From Prolixibacteraceae bacterium (lineage in GTDB: Bacteria > Bacteroidota > Bacteroidia > Bacteroidales > Prolixibacteraceae): a DNA stretch of 56,194 bases. Location of the stretch: assembly GCA_019459485.1 (NCBI GenBank), contig JAIBEZ010000076.1:1-56194 (forward strand). The letters run 5' to 3'. The translations under genes were made by a program, and so were the position numbers. Below are positions 9,275 to 19,132 of this stretch, piece by piece. Each line of letters opens with the position of its first letter. Position 1 is the first letter of the stretch. The notes beneath the pieces were generated by a model that ran no database searches, was not told the origin of the DNA, and saw nothing but the letters and a program-made list of their open reading frames with translations.

Positions 9275-9631
9275 ATGTACACACTGATCACAGTTTTATT
9301 ATTCATTACCTGCATTTTACTAATTTTAATTGTATTGGTCCAGAACTCAAAAGGAGGCGGGTTGGCAAGTAATTTTCAGGCTTCAAACCAGATTATGGGC
9401 GTTCGCAAAACAACCGATTTTCTTGAAAAAGCAACCTGGGGTTTAGCCGGTGCATTGTTGTTTTTGTCAATCGTTGGCGTAGCCTTCATTCCAAGAGATG
9501 CTAAAGTTGGTAACCAGTCAGTGATTAAAGATCAGATAGAAAACGCAGTTGACCCAAATCAACTTCCAAGTTTTCCTGCTCCGGCGCCTGCTACCGCTCC
9601 GGCACCTGCTGCTACCGATAGCACCAATTAA
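9275..9631 (+). CDS. secG: Preprotein translocase subunit SecG
   Basis: 118 residues with two membrane helices (about 2-22 and 54-74). They are joined by the conserved cytoplasmic loop VQNSKGGGLASNF, with TDFLEKATW before the second helix, both diagnostic for SecG. The tail is rich in Ala and Pro, as is usual in Bacteroidota. It assists SecYE-dependent export. It is last in the operon; an intrinsic terminator follows 44 bases on. Confidence 0.95.
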   Translation: MYTLITVLLFITCILLILIVLVQNSKGGGLASNFQASNQIMGVRKTTDFLEKATWGLAGALLFLSIVGVAFIPRDAKVGNQSVIKDQIENAVDPNQLPSFPAPAPATAPAPAATDSTN

Positions 9632-9675
9632 GACCTATTCATTCAGAATAAAATCTGAACATGCGATACAAAAAG

Positions 9676-9709
9676 AATCTTCAATGTTAATTCGTTGAAG
9701 ATTTTTTTT
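9676..9709 (+). terminator. Intrinsic terminator of the lptE-secG operon
   Basis: AATCTTCAA (9676-9684) pairs with TTGAAGATT (9695-9703) around a 10-base loop, followed by a run of T to 9709. Confidence 0.85.
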
Positions 9710-9747
9710 GTTCCTTTATTTTCAAATAATACCTAAACCAACCAGCG

Positions 9748-11193
9748 ATGAAAAATCTTAGCCTGATCTTCCTGAGTATTTATTTCCTTTTAACTGCCTG
9801 CCAGAAAGCAGTTACACCACCTGAACCGGTTTTGCCAGTGCCAACCGAACGTCAGCTTGCCTGGCACGAAATGGAGCAATACGCATTTGTGCATTTTACC
9901 ACCAATACTTTTACTGATAAAGAATGGGGATTTGGCGATGAAAGCCCTTCGGTTTTTAAGCCAACCGCGATGGACGTGACGCAATGGACCAAAACCTTTA
10001 AAGATGCAGGACTGACCGGACTGGTTTTAACCTGCAAGCACCACGACGGATTTTGTTTGTGGCCCAGTGAATATACCGAACACTCGGTAAAAAACAGCCC
10101 ATACAAAGATGGAAAAGGCAATGTGGTTGACGAAGTGGAAAAAGCCAGTCGCGCCGATGGGCTTAAATTCGGTGTTTATCTTTCGCCGTGGGACCGGAAC
10201 CGCGCTGATTACGGCTCGCCATCGTACGTGGAATATTACCGGAACCAACTTAAAGAACTTTTTACTGCACATTCTCCGGTTTTCGAGATGTGGTTCGATG
10301 GCGCCAACGGTGGCGATGGCTACTATGGCGGTGCAAACGAAAAGCGAAAAATTGACGGCCGAACTTATTACGACTGGCCAACTACATTGAACCTGATTCG
10401 CGGAATGGAACCAAATGTGATTTTCTTCAGCGATGCCGGCCCCGATATTCGCTGGTGTGGCAACGAGCGCGGATATGTGAATGAAACCAACTGGAACACC
10501 ATCACCCCTGATACCTTGTATGCAGGGAAAGGTGGCATTGAGAAATTATTGAATACAGGTGAAGAAACCGGCACAGCCTGGATTCCGGCTGAAGTGGATG
10601 TTTCAATTCGTCCGGGATGGTTTTACCATGAAAAGGAAGATTCGCTGGTTAAAACTCCGGAACAACTTTTCGATATTTACCTGAGTTCGGTAGGTCGCGG
10701 CTCCAACCTTATACTGAATATTCCTCCGGATCGCCGTGGACTTGTAAATGAAATTGATGTGGCTTCGCTGCTTGGCTGGAAAAAACTGATCGACGAACGT
10801 TTCGCCACCAACATTGCGTTGAACAAACCGGCAAATGCCTCAACTGTTCGCGGAAATTCACCGGTTTATGAAGCAGCGATGGTGACCGACGGAAACAAGG
10901 AAACTTATTGGGCAACCAACGATCAGGAGCAAACCGGAAACTTGGAAATTGATCTGGGCGAAAGCAAGTTGATAAGTTATGTGCTGATTCAGGAATACAT
11001 TAAACTGGGACAGCGTATCAAAAGTTTTTCAGTAGAAATTGAAAAAGATGGCAACTGGCTGGAAGTAGCAAAAGGAACAACCATTGGCTACAAACGCATA
11101 CTTCGCATCGATCCGGTCGATGCTCGAAAAGTACGATTGGTTATCAGTGGTTCAAAAGCTTGTCCGGTTATCTCGAACGTGGAGGTATATTAG
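9748..11193 (+). CDS. GH29 alpha-L-fucosidase lipoprotein with C-terminal F5/8-type (CBM32-like) domain
   Basis: 481 residues. The lipoprotein signal ends in LLTAC (Cys about 18), so it is exported and lipid-anchored. The GH29 barrel follows, with FVHFTTNTFTDKEWG, VLTCKHHDGFCLWPS and the nucleophile region FEMWFDGANGG. From about residue 350 a discoidin-like sandwich begins (NIALNKPANAS, TDGNKETYWAT, IDLGESKLISYVLIQE). The FDGANGG layout and the attached discoidin domain suit the 1,3/1,4-fucosidase branch (GH29-B), but that is inference. It stands alone behind the secG terminator; there is no SusCD pair nearby. Confidence 0.9.
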   Translation: MKNLSLIFLSIYFLLTACQKAVTPPEPVLPVPTERQLAWHEMEQYAFVHFTTNTFTDKEWGFGDESPSVFKPTAMDVTQWTKTFKDAGLTGLVLTCKHHDGFCLWPSEYTEHSVKNSPYKDGKGNVVDEVEKASRADGLKFGVYLSPWDRNRADYGSPSYVEYYRNQLKELFTAHSPVFEMWFDGANGGDGYYGGANEKRKIDGRTYYDWPTTLNLIRGMEPNVIFFSDAGPDIRWCGNERGYVNETNWNTITPDTLYAGKGGIEKLLNTGEETGTAWIPAEVDVSIRPGWFYHEKEDSLVKTPEQLFDIYLSSVGRGSNLILNIPPDRRGLVNEIDVASLLGWKKLIDERFATNIALNKPANASTVRGNSPVYEAAMVTDGNKETYWATNDQEQTGNLEIDLGESKLISYVLIQEYIKLGQRIKSFSVEIEKDGNWLEVAKGTTIGYKRILRIDPVDARKVRLVISGSKACPVISNVEVY

Positions 11194-11352
11194 TTTCTCT
11201 GGATGTTCTGAAGTTTATCAAGGTTATTAAAAGTCATTTGATGGTCATTTGATTGTCGTTAAGTTGTCATGTACTGAAAATGACAACGAATGACAAAAAT
11301 TGACTGCCCCAAAAAGCAAGTTGTTAAAAAACGGATAATCAATTTAGTTTCA

Positions 11353-12021
11353 TTACTCGTGAAGGAACCGTCTGATATCGCGAATCTCGCCAACCAATAC
11401 CAGAATATCATTTTCCCTGAAGTCAAGATCAAGTTTATCGTCATTTTCAGTGGTCTGAGCCGAAGAATAAACAATCCGGTGGTTCCTTTTCAGTGCAATG
11501 ATTTTCAGGTGCATTTCTTTTCTGAAATTGACCGGTGAATACTTTTTGCCGACCAGTAAAACAGGCATTACCATGTCAATGATTTTGAATGAATCAGTAA
11601 TCGAGAACATGTTTTGGATTCCTTTGAACGGAAGTTTGTGGGCAATGATCTTTGCCGATTCGTACTCAGGATTGATGGTTTCCCTGATACCAATGGCGTT
11701 GAGCACGGTTAGGTGAATCGATGAACTTTCGCGGCAAATAACCCTTGGCACACCCATTTTTTTTAACAATGCGGCAATCATTACAGATATTCCGAAATCG
11801 TCGCCAATGCAAACGACAAAAACATCGGCCTCTTTAACCGGCAAAAGACGCAGCGCATGAGGATCGGTCGCATCAAGGCAAATGGTGTTCGCAACCACGT
11901 CTTTAAAATATTCAACCTTGTTCAGGTCATTGTCAACTCCGAGCACTTCGTGTCCCAACGCAGTAAGGGTTTTGGCCAGTGAAGCGCCAAAATTTCCTAA
12001 TCCAATAGCTACAATGTTCAT
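11353..12021 (-). CDS. trkA: TrkA/KtrA-type potassium-uptake regulatory protein
   Basis: 222 residues, one RCK unit: a Rossmann domain (MNIVAIGLGNFGASLAKTL, GVDNDLNKVE, CLDATDP) and a C-terminal RCK_C domain (about 140-222). The single-RCK length resembles KtrA more than the doubled TrkA of E. coli. It binds nucleotides and gates the membrane partner encoded 5 bases upstream in the same operon. The 159-base gap to the fucosidase gene carries repeated GTCATTTGAT-like words and a TTGTCAT/ATGACAA pair, but nothing I can name. Confidence 0.9.
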   Translation of the reverse strand: MNIVAIGLGNFGASLAKTLTALGHEVLGVDNDLNKVEYFKDVVANTICLDATDPHALRLLPVKEADVFVVCIGDDFGISVMIAALLKKMGVPRVICRESSSIHLTVLNAIGIRETINPEYESAKIIAHKLPFKGIQNMFSITDSFKIIDMVMPVLLVGKKYSPVNFRKEMHLKIIALKRNHRIVYSSAQTTENDDKLDLDFRENDILVLVGEIRDIRRFLHE

Positions 12022-12026
12022 ATCGT

Positions 12027-13841
12027 TTAAGTTATAATTACATTTTCTTTTGGGAAACGGTACAACGACGAATTACCATAAGACCGCATCAGCGACAGCA
12101 GCAGTGTAATACTTCCCATTCGTCCGGTAAACATGAGAAAAATAAGAATCGTTTTTGACGGAGCGGATAAATGGGGCGTCAAATCAAGGGTTAAACCAAC
12201 TGTACCGAATGCCGAGAAACATTCAAAAATTATTTTAAGCATTCCGAACTTTCCATCAAATATATAGATGCCAAATGCACCCGAAATGATGATGAAAATG
12301 GAGAGCGTGATAATTGCAAATGCTTTGTCAACAGAAAATTCATGAATTTCATACCGGTTAATTTCGATATGGTTTTTACCTTTCATGATACGGAAGGTGT
12401 TTAAAATAGCCAATGCAAATGTGCTGGTTTTAATACCACCTCCGGTAGAGACAGGAGAAGCCCCGATCCACATCAAAAAAGTCATTATCAGAATAGATGG
12501 CATTGCCAGTGCCGACATACTGAAGTTGTTAAAACCGGCTGTTCGCGGGGTAACACTCTGAAAATACGACATTGCCAGCCGGGCTTTTGTGTCCATGCCT
12601 TGTTGCGTATGGTCGGCTTCAAAGTACATAAACGCCAGCGTTCCGAAAACCAACAGGATAAAGGTGGAAAACATCACTATTTTCGAATTTAAGGTGATCA
12701 TTCCAACCCGGTGAGTGTATGGTTTTCCTGTTTTGATATATTCCGTCAACCAAATTACCTGATTTTTGCAGTATTGGTATAAATTCAATAAAATAGGGAA
12801 TCCGATCCCACCCAAAACTACCAGATTGGCAATCCAAAAGTGTACATTGTAATTCGACCTGATCCTGACATCGTACAAATTATCGGTCAGGGTTGAAAAC
12901 CCGGCATTGCAAAATGCTGATACGGAATGAAAAATTGAAAATTTCAGATTGTCGCTTACCGAACCCAATGCATTTTTTTCGAGCGACCAGTAAACGAAAG
13001 TCGCACCAATGGCTTCTATCGTTAATGTAATCATTACCACCTTTACAAGCGACTTCAAAATGGCATCGAAGCTATCTTCGTAAAGGTAATCGCGCAGCAT
13101 CGACTGCTCGCGAAACGATGATTTTTCTTTGAAGAAAAAACCAAAAAAACTGGTGATCGTCATTACTCCGATTCCACCAATCTGAATCAGACCCAAGATG
13201 ATGAATTTCCCCAGAAAGGTATATCTGGTAGCGGTATCAACCACTGTTAATCCGGTAACGCACACCGCGCTGGTAGAAGTGAAAAGCGCATCAATAAAAC
13301 TAATTGGCGTGGTGGTTGACATGGGCATCATCAGCAAGGTGCTTCCGACGAAAATAATAAAGGCAAAACTCACCATGAATAACTGCGCCGGATTGAGCAC
13401 TTTTATCAGCGCATTGATTTCCATTCTCGACAATTCAAGAAAAAACAAAAGGAATGACAGCATTTGAATGCCGGATGCCTGATGAAGATAGTATTCAAAC
13501 GTTTCGCCGTAGCTCACAAAAAAAATGGGGACGAAGAAAAGTAACAGGAAAATGCCAATAATGAACTGAGCGATAAATACCCGGCGGTTACTTGCATTTC
13601 CTTTGAAAAAAATAGAACGGACAAGGTATAAGATTCCGATGATGGAATAGGAAATTCTGAAAAACAGATTGTAAACCTGATCATGTTTCGAATCGCCCTG
13701 CTTCTGAAAACCAATATCAAGCACTGCCAGAATAAAAAGGCCTAACGTAAACACAAAGAGTACCCAATTGATGACACTTTGTGTATTTAAACTACTATTT
13801 TCCCACTTAAATTTATTGAAGAATAACTTTGGACGAAACAT
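12027..13841 (-). CDS. trkH: TrkH/KtrB-family potassium transporter subunit
   Basis: 604 residues with four M-P-M type repeats. Selectivity-filter-like loops are visible: TSTSAVCVTGLTVVDTA, SAFCNAGFSTL, TPRTAGFNNF and FSAFGTVGLTLDLTP. An extra N-terminal part (about 1-150) holds several helices ahead of the KtrB core, as in many Bacteroidota members. It imports potassium with sodium or proton coupling at the inner membrane and is followed by its RCK regulator. Confidence 0.92.
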   Translation of the reverse strand: MFRPKLFFNKFKWENSSLNTQSVINWVLFVFTLGLFILAVLDIGFQKQGDSKHDQVYNLFFRISYSIIGILYLVRSIFFKGNASNRRVFIAQFIIGIFLLLFFVPIFFVSYGETFEYYLHQASGIQMLSFLLFFLELSRMEINALIKVLNPAQLFMVSFAFIIFVGSTLLMMPMSTTTPISFIDALFTSTSAVCVTGLTVVDTATRYTFLGKFIILGLIQIGGIGVMTITSFFGFFFKEKSSFREQSMLRDYLYEDSFDAILKSLVKVVMITLTIEAIGATFVYWSLEKNALGSVSDNLKFSIFHSVSAFCNAGFSTLTDNLYDVRIRSNYNVHFWIANLVVLGGIGFPILLNLYQYCKNQVIWLTEYIKTGKPYTHRVGMITLNSKIVMFSTFILLVFGTLAFMYFEADHTQQGMDTKARLAMSYFQSVTPRTAGFNNFSMSALAMPSILIMTFLMWIGASPVSTGGGIKTSTFALAILNTFRIMKGKNHIEINRYEIHEFSVDKAFAIITLSIFIIISGAFGIYIFDGKFGMLKIIFECFSAFGTVGLTLDLTPHLSAPSKTILIFLMFTGRMGSITLLLSLMRSYGNSSLYRFPKENVIIT

Positions 13842-13920
13842 ATCTTACATCAAAAGAGGTTCAAAATTAACTTAGAAATGCGAATGTTGCGTTGCAATTC
13901 ATTTTTTATTTCTAAATGAC

Positions 13921-13928
13921 TATTTTTG
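13921..13928 (+). promoter_or_regulatory. -7 box upstream of the RND/MMPL gene
   Basis: TATTTTTG matches TAnnTTTG and leaves a leader of about 57-63 bases before the ATG at 13992. Confidence 0.4.
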
Positions 13929-13991
13929 CCGCGATTAATTAACAAAGACCGAAACACTTCAACCGGAAATTGATACTTTATTCTTTTGCCA

Positions 13992-16415
13992 ATGTTTGTA
14001 CACGTATCCCGATTTATACTCAAGAACAGAATTTTGCTGATTGTTTTCCTCGCCGTTTGTACCGCTTTTATGGCGTATAAAGGGCAGAATGTAAAGTTGT
14101 CTTACGAGAACACTTCGCTTTTGCCTGAAAAAGATTCCACACGAGTTGAATACAATGAGTTTAAAAAACTTTTTGGAGAAGATGGAAACGTAATTGTGAT
14201 CGGTACAAAAAATCCGGATATTTTTACGCTCGAACAGTTTAATGCCTGGGCCGATTTAGGTAAAACATTGCGCGAAATCGATGGAGTTGAAGAGGTCCTG
14301 AGTATCTCCAGATCAATAAACCTGATCAAAAACGATTCGGCGCACCAGTTTGATGTTTTGCCTGTCGTAAGTAAAAGAGCTACTTCGCAGGCCGAAGTTG
14401 ACAGCTTAAAAAACCTGATTCTAAAGCTGAAAATTTACGAAGGGATGCTCTACAATCCCAAAACTCAGGCTACGCTGATGACAATTACCCTCGACAAGAA
14501 AAAAATCAACGACGAAAGTCGTATTGTGTTGGTCGATAATCTTATAGCAGCAGTTGATGCATACAGCAAGCAACACAATGTTGAGATACATTACTCCGGA
14601 ATGCCATACATCCGAACAGTAACGATGCAAAAAATAAAGCGTGAACTTTTTATGTTCATACTTATGAGTACTGCTATTGCGGCGCTTATCATGTTCCTGT
14701 TTTTCCGCTCAATCAAGGTTGTCATCAGTTCGCTTCTGGTTGTTGGGATAAGCATCATGTGGGTAATGGGCAGCCTTGTACTTTTCAATTTTAAAATCAC
14801 CATTCTTACAGGGGTAATCCCATCGCTCATTGTAATTATTGTCATCGAGAACTGTATCTACATCCTGAACAAATATCATTGGGAATACAAAAGCCATGGC
14901 AACAAATTACGGGCTTTGTCGCAGGTGATCCAGCGAATTGGGTTTGCCTCGTTAATGACCAATGCCGCTACCGCGCTTGGTTTCGCCGCATTTATCCTGA
15001 TACCGAACCAGATGTTGCGCGAATTCGGCATCATCACCTCCATCAATGTAATGGTTCTGTACGGTCTCACCATCATTTTGCTTCCAATCATTTTTAGTTT
15101 TCAAAGGCCACCAAAACCCAAACATGTAAAACATCTCGACAGCAACTTCTTTGGCGCAGTGCTCGATAAAATCATTTATTTAATCAGTTTCCGGCGTACA
15201 CTGATATACAGCATTGCCGGAGGATTGGTACTTGTTGGCATAGTGGGTGTTAGCATGATGAAAACATCGGGGAAAATTGTGGACGATTTCAGGGACGATG
15301 ACCCGATTTACCTTGATTTAAAATTTTTCGAGAATAATTTTGGTGGGGTCATGCCTTTTGAAATTTCGGTCGATACCAAAAAGAAAAACGGAGCGCTCGT
15401 TCATTCGAACATACAGAAGATTGATCAAATGCAAAAAATGATCAATCAATATCCTGAATTTTCGAAACCGTTGTCACTGGCCGAAGTATTCAAATTTGCC
15501 CGACAGTCATATTACGGAGGCGATTCGGGCAAATATTCTTTGCCAAGTTCGATGGAGCGAAATTTTATTCTGGGATATCTCCCTAAGAATATGCAAAGTA
15601 CAGGAACAGATTTATTGCAATCGTTTCTCGACAGCACCAAACAAATCACCCGTGTGAGTTTTCAGATGGCCGATGTTGGCACCAAACACATGGATTCGCT
15701 CATGACAAAGATACGGCCAAAGGTTGACAGTATTTTTGACCCTGCAAAATACGATGTGAAACTTACCGGAAACAGCGTTGTATATGCAAAAGGCACCAAT
15801 TTTCTGATTAAAAACCTGTTTGAAAGCGTTGGCATCGCCATTCTCCTGATTTCGTTGTTGATGGCTTTGCTGTTTTCATCGTTGCGCATGATACTGGTAT
15901 CGATGATCCCCAATATAATTCCGCTGCTCATCACTGCTGCCATCATGGGTTTTGCCGGCATTCCCATCAAACCATCTACCATTATTGTGTTCAGCATCGC
16001 GCTCGGAATATCGGTAGATAATGCCATTCAATACCTTTCGCGCTACCGGCACGAATTAAAAATAACCAACGGCGACATTAAGAAATCCGCTTTGCTTGCC
16101 TTGCACGAGGCTGGTTTCAGCATGATATACACCAGTATCGTTCTGGTTCTCGGGTTCAGCGTATTTATCGTTTCAGAATTTGGCGGAACACAGGCGCTGG
16201 GAATCCTGATTTCAACCACCTTGCTCATTGCCATGTTCTTCAATGTGATGGTACTCCCATCTCTCCTGCTCACGCTCGACAAACGCCTGGTCAGCAAATC
16301 GTTCACCGAACCGATCATCGAAATATATGACGAGGATGACGAGAACGATTCTGCCGAATTGGATTTGGAGTTTCCTGATGAAGATGAAGAACAACCGGAG
16401 GACAAAGGGAAATAG
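13992..16415 (+). CDS. RND-superfamily (MMPL-type) membrane exporter
   Basis: 807 residues from the ATG at 13992; an in-frame TTG six bases earlier is less likely. Two halves each start with one membrane helix and a large periplasmic domain, followed by a five-helix bundle (about 205-375 and 610-780). The first half has the sterol-sensing-like segment IPSLIVIIVIENCIYILNKY, the second IVFSIALGISVDNAIQYLSR with the RND-family Asp. A 40-residue acidic cytoplasmic tail ends the protein. Such proteins export lipids or hydrophobic compounds (for example hopanoids); the substrate here is unknown. It stands alone, divergent from trkH. A dispersed repeat begins 5 bases after the stop. Confidence 0.85.
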   Translation: MFVHVSRFILKNRILLIVFLAVCTAFMAYKGQNVKLSYENTSLLPEKDSTRVEYNEFKKLFGEDGNVIVIGTKNPDIFTLEQFNAWADLGKTLREIDGVEEVLSISRSINLIKNDSAHQFDVLPVVSKRATSQAEVDSLKNLILKLKIYEGMLYNPKTQATLMTITLDKKKINDESRIVLVDNLIAAVDAYSKQHNVEIHYSGMPYIRTVTMQKIKRELFMFILMSTAIAALIMFLFFRSIKVVISSLLVVGISIMWVMGSLVLFNFKITILTGVIPSLIVIIVIENCIYILNKYHWEYKSHGNKLRALSQVIQRIGFASLMTNAATALGFAAFILIPNQMLREFGIITSINVMVLYGLTIILLPIIFSFQRPPKPKHVKHLDSNFFGAVLDKIIYLISFRRTLIYSIAGGLVLVGIVGVSMMKTSGKIVDDFRDDDPIYLDLKFFENNFGGVMPFEISVDTKKKNGALVHSNIQKIDQMQKMINQYPEFSKPLSLAEVFKFARQSYYGGDSGKYSLPSSMERNFILGYLPKNMQSTGTDLLQSFLDSTKQITRVSFQMADVGTKHMDSLMTKIRPKVDSIFDPAKYDVKLTGNSVVYAKGTNFLIKNLFESVGIAILLISLLMALLFSSLRMILVSMIPNIIPLLITAAIMGFAGIPIKPSTIIVFSIALGISVDNAIQYLSRYRHELKITNGDIKKSALLALHEAGFSMIYTSIVLVLGFSVFIVSEFGGTQALGILISTTLLIAMFFNVMVLPSLLLTLDKRLVSKSFTEPIIEIYDEDDENDSAELDLEFPDEDEEQPEDKGK

Positions 16416-16419
16416 TTTA

Positions 16420-16442
16420 CAGTCGCAATGTTCAGTGTTCAG
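16420..16442. repeat. Solo GACTG/AACACTG dispersed repeat
   Basis: The 23 bases (minus-strand sense begins CTGAACACTGAACATTGCG and ends ACTG) are identical to bases 26817-26839 on the plus strand. The same words flank the four-helix-bundle genes near 54.4-56.2 kb. The copy lies just after a stop codon. Confidence 0.7.
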
Positions 16443-16481
16443 AAAATAAGATTGGTAATACATATTAAAATCCAAAATACC

Positions 16482-17777
16482 ATGAAAAATTTCATTCTAC
16501 TATCTTTCTTCTTTTTCCTGATTTCAGGGCTTGTTTCACTTGCCCAGAATCAAACACTGGAATTAAAGCAAACCAACGAAACCGGAATTTATGCAAAAGG
16601 CGAAAAAATACGTGTGATGGCTTTTGTTCAAAACCGGACCAACGATTCGATTTACGTTGTGGTTCGCAAAAACAATGATCAGATTATTTCCAGAAAAGCA
16701 TTTTGGCCTGAAGCTGACTCTGTGTTGATTTTTGAAGGTTCTTCCTCCAAACCATCTTCGTTTATGGTTGAGGCCCGCATAAAACAGCGGAAGCAACTCC
16801 TCGGGATGATTGTTGATCCGCAGAATTTAAAACCCGGAATAAAAGCCCCCAAAGACATCAATAAATACTGGAATACTGAAAAACAATTATTGACGGCGCT
16901 TCAGTTGGACGTAAAATTTGGCAAGAATGAAAGTAAAGAATTCGAATTTGTTTGTTTCGATACCGAAATCAATTGCACGGGACCAAAACCTGCCCGTGGT
17001 TATTTTGCCCGACCTACGAAAGCCGCACCCAAATCACTGCCGATTGTTTTGCTGGTTCATGCAGCCGGAGTAAAAGGTTCGTGGTGTAAATCGGAAGCCA
17101 AAGAAGCGCTGCGTTATGCCAAAATGGGAAAAGGTGCAATGTGCTTCGACCTGAATGCACACGGAATGCTAAACGGTCAGCCCGACGAATATTACGATGA
17201 CCTGGAAACTGGCGAATTGAAAGATTATTACATTCAGGGACTTGAAAACCGCGATGATTTATATTTCAGGGGAATGTACCTGCGGTTAATTCGCACGCTC
17301 GATTTTCTGACCAAACTGCCTGAGTGGGACGGAAAGCGGATTCTGGTAATTGGAGAAAGTCAGGGTGGGGGACAAGCGTTGGCTGCAGCCGGACTTGACC
17401 AGCGGGTAAGCGCTGTGGTGGCCACAGTTCCTGCCATGTGCGATTGGGGTGGAACATTGGTTGACCGCAAAGGCGGCTGGCCGCAACCTTTCGAACGATC
17501 CGGCGACCTGAAAAAAATGAAAAAAGCACTTCCTTATTTCGACGCGGCAAGTCTGTTGAAGAATTCGAATGCCACCATTGTGGTCGAAATCGGGTTGGTT
17601 GACCAGACCTGTCCGTCAACTTCTATTTATGCAGCCATCAATCAGGCAAAAGGCCAAAAGATAATTTACCCGGTTCCTTACCGCGAACATGCCTGGCCAA
17701 ACGAAGCCCAACGCCCCGACTGGGACAAAATGGTCTTCAATCCAAAAAATTCCTTTGTTGAAGAATATTTGAAGTAA
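16482..17777 (+). CDS. Secreted acetylxylan-esterase-like alpha/beta hydrolase (AXE1-like)
   Basis: 431 residues from the ATG at 16482, which starts a clean signal peptide (MKNFILLSFFFFLISGLVSLAQ). An in-frame upstream ATG at 16428 lies in repeat DNA and would spoil the signal. An N-terminal beta domain (about 25-110) precedes the alpha/beta-hydrolase domain with KDINKYWNTEKQLL, LVHAAGVKGSW, the nucleophile elbow GESQGGG, the acid VDQTCPS and the base EHAWP. The pattern resembles carbohydrate esterase family 7 / AXE1, which deacetylate xylan or oligosaccharides. It is alone, between repeat DNA and the next promoter. Confidence 0.75.
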   Translation: MKNFILLSFFFFLISGLVSLAQNQTLELKQTNETGIYAKGEKIRVMAFVQNRTNDSIYVVVRKNNDQIISRKAFWPEADSVLIFEGSSSKPSSFMVEARIKQRKQLLGMIVDPQNLKPGIKAPKDINKYWNTEKQLLTALQLDVKFGKNESKEFEFVCFDTEINCTGPKPARGYFARPTKAAPKSLPIVLLVHAAGVKGSWCKSEAKEALRYAKMGKGAMCFDLNAHGMLNGQPDEYYDDLETGELKDYYIQGLENRDDLYFRGMYLRLIRTLDFLTKLPEWDGKRILVIGESQGGGQALAAAGLDQRVSAVVATVPAMCDWGGTLVDRKGGWPQPFERSGDLKKMKKALPYFDAASLLKNSNATIVVEIGLVDQTCPSTSIYAAINQAKGQKIIYPVPYREHAWPNEAQRPDWDKMVFNPKNSFVEEYLK

Positions 17778-17801
17778 TATGACGATACTCTGTTAACTTT
17801 G
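17768..17801 (+). promoter_or_regulatory. Bacteroidota-type promoter of the CorC/HlyC-like gene
   Basis: TTTG at 17768-17771, a 22-base spacer and TAACTTTG at 17794-17801 fit the -33/-7 consensus. The -7 box overlaps an in-frame GTG at 17801, so that GTG cannot be the start. This fixes the start at the ATG at 17834. Confidence 0.7.
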
Positions 17802-17833
17802 TGTCCTCATTATTTTTTTACTCTTTTCTGAAA

Positions 17834-19111
17834 ATGGAATTTATCGTACTTGGATTTCTGATTTTGCTAAACGGATTTTTTGCGCTATCCGAAGTTGCCT
17901 TGATTTCGAGCAAACAGGCTCGGCTTGAGCAATTCAAGATGAATGGGAAAAAGGGTGCGCGAACAGCCCTGAAACTATTGGAGAATTCCGAGAATTTCCT
18001 TTCTGCCATTCAGGTCGGAATCACCTTGATTGGAATTGTGACCGGTGTTTACGGCGGAATGAACCTTGCCGACGACTTTACACCTTTTTTCTTACAGTTT
18101 GAGTCGATTGCCAGATATGCCCATGAAATTGCACTGACAATTACAGTACTGGTCATTACTTTTATATCAATCGTGATTGGCGAACTGGTGCCAAAAACCA
18201 TCGCCATGGGAAATCCGGAGAAGATAGCCATCACAGTTGCTCCAACAATTTATTACATCAGTCTAACATTTTATCCATTTGTCAGGCTGCTTGCCTTGTC
18301 AACCAACCTTATAAACCGGATAATCGGCATAAAACCAAATCCGGAACAAATGACCGAAGGTGAACTTTTGTACATGCTTAAAATAGCGTCGCACGAAGGG
18401 GTGATTGAAAAAGAGCAAAACCAGATGCACGAAAAGGTGTTCTATTTTTCGGATAAACGAGCCAAACACATCATGACCTATCGTACCGATGTGGAGTGGG
18501 TTGACATTGATTTGCCAAAAGAGGAACTTCATGCTAAAATATTAAAACTGAATCACAGCAAAATATTGGCTTGCCGAAAGTATCAGGAAGAATTCGTTGG
18601 CGTTTTGGTCGTAAAGGAATATCTGCTGAATTTTTTTTCGGATCAGCCTGCCGAAATCAGTCAGATTTTGCATACCCCAATTATAATTCCTGAAAACACC
18701 ATTGCTCAAAAAGTTCTCAATCTTTTTAAACAAAAGCAATTTTACTATTCGGTGGTGGTGAATGAATATGGGAGTTTTGAAGGCATTATTACCCTGCACG
18801 ATATTCTGGAAAGTATTATTGGCGATTTTCCCGAGGAAAATGAAATCGCTGAACCGGATATTTTTGTGCGCGACGACCAATCTGTATTGGTGAGCGGCGA
18901 TGCCCCGATCGAAACACTTGTTGATTTGATTGAAGATTTTAAAATCGACTTCGACGAGATTGATTATGCCACGGTAGCAGGTTTTGTTTTCAGTAATCTT
19001 AATAAGATCCCGGAATTGGGCGATAAGTTTGTTTATTCCGACTCCATCATCGAGGTAGTTGACATCGACCACAACAGGATTGATAAAGTACTGATTACGA
19101 AAAAGAAATAA
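17834..19111 (+). CDS. CNNM/CorC (hemolysin C-like) membrane protein with CBS pair
   Basis: 425 residues from the ATG at 17834. A DUF21/CNNM membrane domain comes first (about 1-190, starting FIVLGFLILLNGFFALSEVALIS, with IVIGELVPKTIAM). Then a CBS pair (about 210-330, HIMTYRTDVEWVDID and VVVNEYGSFEGIITLHDILE) and a C-terminal CorC_HlyC transport-associated domain (about 345-425). The family handles magnesium or cobalt efflux or tolerance; the hemolysin name is historical. It precedes ispE by 21 bases and may be co-transcribed with it. Confidence 0.88.
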   Translation: MEFIVLGFLILLNGFFALSEVALISSKQARLEQFKMNGKKGARTALKLLENSENFLSAIQVGITLIGIVTGVYGGMNLADDFTPFFLQFESIARYAHEIALTITVLVITFISIVIGELVPKTIAMGNPEKIAITVAPTIYYISLTFYPFVRLLALSTNLINRIIGIKPNPEQMTEGELLYMLKIASHEGVIEKEQNQMHEKVFYFSDKRAKHIMTYRTDVEWVDIDLPKEELHAKILKLNHSKILACRKYQEEFVGVLVVKEYLLNFFSDQPAEISQILHTPIIIPENTIAQKVLNLFKQKQFYYSVVVNEYGSFEGIITLHDILESIIGDFPEENEIAEPDIFVRDDQSVLVSGDAPIETLVDLIEDFKIDFDEIDYATVAGFVFSNLNKIPELGDKFVYSDSIIEVVDIDHNRIDKVLITKKK

Positions 19112-19132
19112 CTGTAATTCTCATTTTGCTGT

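Noticed and set aside
16428-16481. Upstream ATG of the esterase-like gene
   Set aside because: It lies in repeat DNA and would put 18 residues before a complete signal peptide.
17801-17833. GTG start for the CorC/HlyC-like gene
   Set aside because: The GTG is part of the TAACTTTG -7 box, so it is not transcribed.
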